The notes under the pieces were generated by a model. It did not search any database, was not told the origin of the DNA, and saw nothing but the letters and a program-made list of their open reading frames with translations. From Paenibacillus taichungensis (GTDB taxonomy: Bacteria > Bacillota > Bacilli > Paenibacillales > Paenibacillaceae), in the NCBI RefSeq assembly GCF_013359905.1, contig NZ_JABMCC010000100.1, forward strand, positions 124,001 through 188,000: 64,000 nt of DNA, read 5' to 3'. How positions within the stretch are numbered: position 1 is the first letter of the stretch; each line of letters begins with the position of its first letter. The position numbers were made by a program, and so were the translations under genes. Of the stretch, positions 62,422-64,000 are shown piece by piece.

Positions 62422-63354
62422 ATGGGAAGTTATATAGTCAAACGGATATTGCTCGCCATACCCTTGCTATTTGTCATTTCATTGATAACGTTTGTTCTCA
62501 TTAACCTTTCGCCCCTGGATCCCGCTGTAGTTGTATTACAGGCACAGGAGGTTCCTCAGATCACGGATGAATTAATCGCCCAAACGAATGAAGCATTGGG
62601 GTTCGATAGACCATTCATCATTCAGTATGTGAATTGGTTGATTGCCTGTATGCAGTTTGATTTTGGTAGCTCGTATGTATCCGGTGAACCGGTGTGGTCC
62701 TTGGTTGGTCCAGCATTCCTGAACACATTAAAATTAACGCTGGTATCATCGGTGTTCATTATTGGATTCTCCATCCTGTTGGGTGTGATCTGCGCCATGA
62801 GAGAAGGGAAAGCCGTCGATAAATCGGTCAGAGGCCTCTCATTTGTCCTGACCGCAATGCCATCTTATTGGCTCGCAGCCATCATGATCTGGACTTTTTC
62901 CGTCAAGCTGGACTTGTTGCCTACGAGCGGAATGGATTCGTTGAAGAGTTATATTCTGCCAGTGGTTGTGATTACGGTGAGTTATACAGGTATTTATTTT
63001 AGAACGGTCCGGAGTTCGATGCTAAGCAACATGAATGAGGATTACGTGCTCTATGGAAGGGCAAACGGCTTAAGTGAGCGGAAGGTGACCCTGCATATTT
63101 TACGTAATTCGCTGCAAGTAGCGGTATCCATATTTTGCATGGCGATCCCCATTGTGCTCGGCAGCACGGTTGTGATTGAAAATGTGTTTGCCTGGCCGGG
63201 ACTCGGAAGATTAAGCGTGCGGTCCATCCTCAATCGGGATTTCCCGATTATTCAGGCGTATGTTCTTATTTTGGCCGTAACCTTTGTGCTGTTTAATACA
63301 ATTTCTGACGTGATCAATGCGGCGATGAATCCCCGATTAAGAAAGGATCTCTGA
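62422..63354 (+). CDS. cntB: Metallophore ABC transporter permease CntB
   Basis: A 310-residue DppB/NikB-type permease. The first helix is IVKRILLAIPLLFVISLITFV, quoted only in general, followed by NLSPLDPA and six helices with an EAA loop (EDYVLYGRANGLSERK). It joins CntA and CntC for metal-metallophore uptake. GCGGGG is six bases ahead of the ATG at 62422; the ATG at 62416 lies too close. The gene overlaps cntC by one base (TGATG). Confidence 0.9.
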   Translation: MGSYIVKRILLAIPLLFVISLITFVLINLSPLDPAVVVLQAQEVPQITDELIAQTNEALGFDRPFIIQYVNWLIACMQFDFGSSYVSGEPVWSLVGPAFLNTLKLTLVSSVFIIGFSILLGVICAMREGKAVDKSVRGLSFVLTAMPSYWLAAIMIWTFSVKLDLLPTSGMDSLKSYILPVVVITVSYTGIYFRTVRSSMLSNMNEDYVLYGRANGLSERKVTLHILRNSLQVAVSIFCMAIPIVLGSTVVIENVFAWPGLGRLSVRSILNRDFPIIQAYVLILAVTFVLFNTISDVINAAMNPRLRKDL

Positions 63355-64000
63355 TGCGATTATTAAAAAATTTGAGCAAAGACAAGCTTGCGATGACATC
63401 GCTTGTTGTTATTGTGATCATTGTTGCTATGGGCATATTTGCCCCATTGTGCGCACCCCATGACCCGGAGGAAGTAAATATGAAACTTCGATATGCTACC
63501 TCCTCCTGGAGTTATTGGTTAGGAAATGATCATTTGGGCAGATGTGTGTTATCCAGACTCATTTATGGAATTCGCCCCAGTGTTCTATGGGTTTTAGTAG
63601 CCTTGATGATATCTGTTCTGGTCGGAGCTGTCGTCGGATTTATCGCAGGGTACTTCAAGGGGAAGACAGATGCCTGGATCATGAGACTTTGTGATATCAT
63701 GCTGTCTTTCCCGGGATACGTCATGACACTGGCAGTGGTCGGTATTTTGGGTGCGGGACTTGAACATATTCTGATCGCGTTTGTGGTCATGAAATGGGCG
63801 TGGTTTGCCCGCGTCATTCGAACCTCCGTGATGCAGTTCTCCGAAATGGAATATGTGAAATTCGCCAAGGCCTCTGGTATCGGCAGCTTTAGAATTATAA
63901 CCAAGCATATTGTTCCGGTTACATTTGCCGATGTAGCGGTGATTGCTAGTGGTTCCATGTGTTCGATGATGCTGCAGATCTCAGGACTTTCTTTTCTGGG
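63354..64000 (+). CDS. cntC: Metallophore ABC transporter permease CntC, 5' part
   Basis: The first 215 residues of a DppC/NikC-type permease run off the window end. The start ATG overlaps the cntB stop (TGATG). An N-terminal helix (TSLVVIVIIVAMGIFAPL) is followed by the family block LGNDHLGRCVLSRLIYG, more helices and the EAA loop EYVKFAKASGIGSFRI. The ATPase genes cntD and cntF are expected just downstream, outside this window. Confidence 0.9.
   Translation, partial: MRLLKNLSKDKLAMTSLVVIVIIVAMGIFAPLCAPHDPEEVNMKLRYATSSWSYWLGNDHLGRCVLSRLIYGIRPSVLWVLVALMISVLVGAVVGFIAGYFKGKTDAWIMRLCDIMLSFPGYVMTLAVVGILGAGLEHILIAFVVMKWAWFARVIRTSVMQFSEMEYVKFAKASGIGSFRIITKHIVPVTFADVAVIASGSMCSMMLQISGLSFL

Overview
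The window looks like a chromosomal segment of a Paenibacillus-type spore-forming Firmicute. This rests on the gene content: dnaI, trxA, uvrC and sdhCAB in Bacillales style, ecsAB, a YjcZ-type sporulation peptide, a YheC/YheD spore-coat ATP-grasp protein and an M4 protease. AGGAGG-type Shine-Dalgarno sites fit the same reading. No rRNA, tRNA, CRISPR array, prophage or intact insertion sequence was seen.

Layout. 1-5.5 kb: end of dnaI, a 51-residue membrane peptide, trxA, uvrC and a CPBP-type membrane protease. 5.4-7.7 kb: a Ktr potassium uptake pair behind a structured leader. 7.8-12.8 kb: a LysR regulator divergent from sdhC-sdhA-sdhB, with an unusual repeat-filled gap between sdhA and sdhB. 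12.9-23.2 kb: housekeeping and signalling genes (two phosphoesterases, GNAT, HisJ-like phosphatase, LysR, CheX, SDR, DEAD-box helicase, EcsAB). 23.2-30.7 kb: YjcZ peptide, aminotransferase, flavin-reductase-fold protein divergent from a MocR regulator that lacks its PLP lysine, AraC regulator, phosphatidylserine decarboxylase and YheC/YheD. 31.1-45.8 kb: a 1743-residue decapeptide-repeat protein, an M4 neutral protease, and an operon of five glycosyltransferases plus a nucleotidyltransferase. These proteins carry basic N-terminal tails and none shows a signal peptide or membrane segment. 45.9-46.8 kb: a frameshifted phosphotransferase. 47.0-57.1 kb: a sulfur-compound salvage cluster resembling the B. 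subtilis cmo/snd locus (glutaredoxin, two luciferase-type monooxygenases, FMN reductase, M20 amidohydrolase, LysR, a peptide-type ABC importer without ATPases, and a decayed ATPase fragment). 57.2-64.0 kb: a staphylopine-like metallophore locus cntKLM-ABC, with a near-perfect Zur box at its promoter.

Two features stand out. First, a dispersed intergenic repeat of about 90-240 bp occurs at least six times. The five larger copies all lie in sense orientation 25-55 nt upstream of a start codon (uvrC, sdhB, DEAD-box helicase, cntK, cntA). They fold into the same multi-stem structure with compensating base changes, and several have CTATATA-type terminal inverted repeats. This could be a MITE-derived cis-acting RNA element. 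Second, the giant repeat protein and the cytosolic-looking glycosyltransferase operon may form a spore-surface glycoprotein assembly system; this link is inference from gene context.
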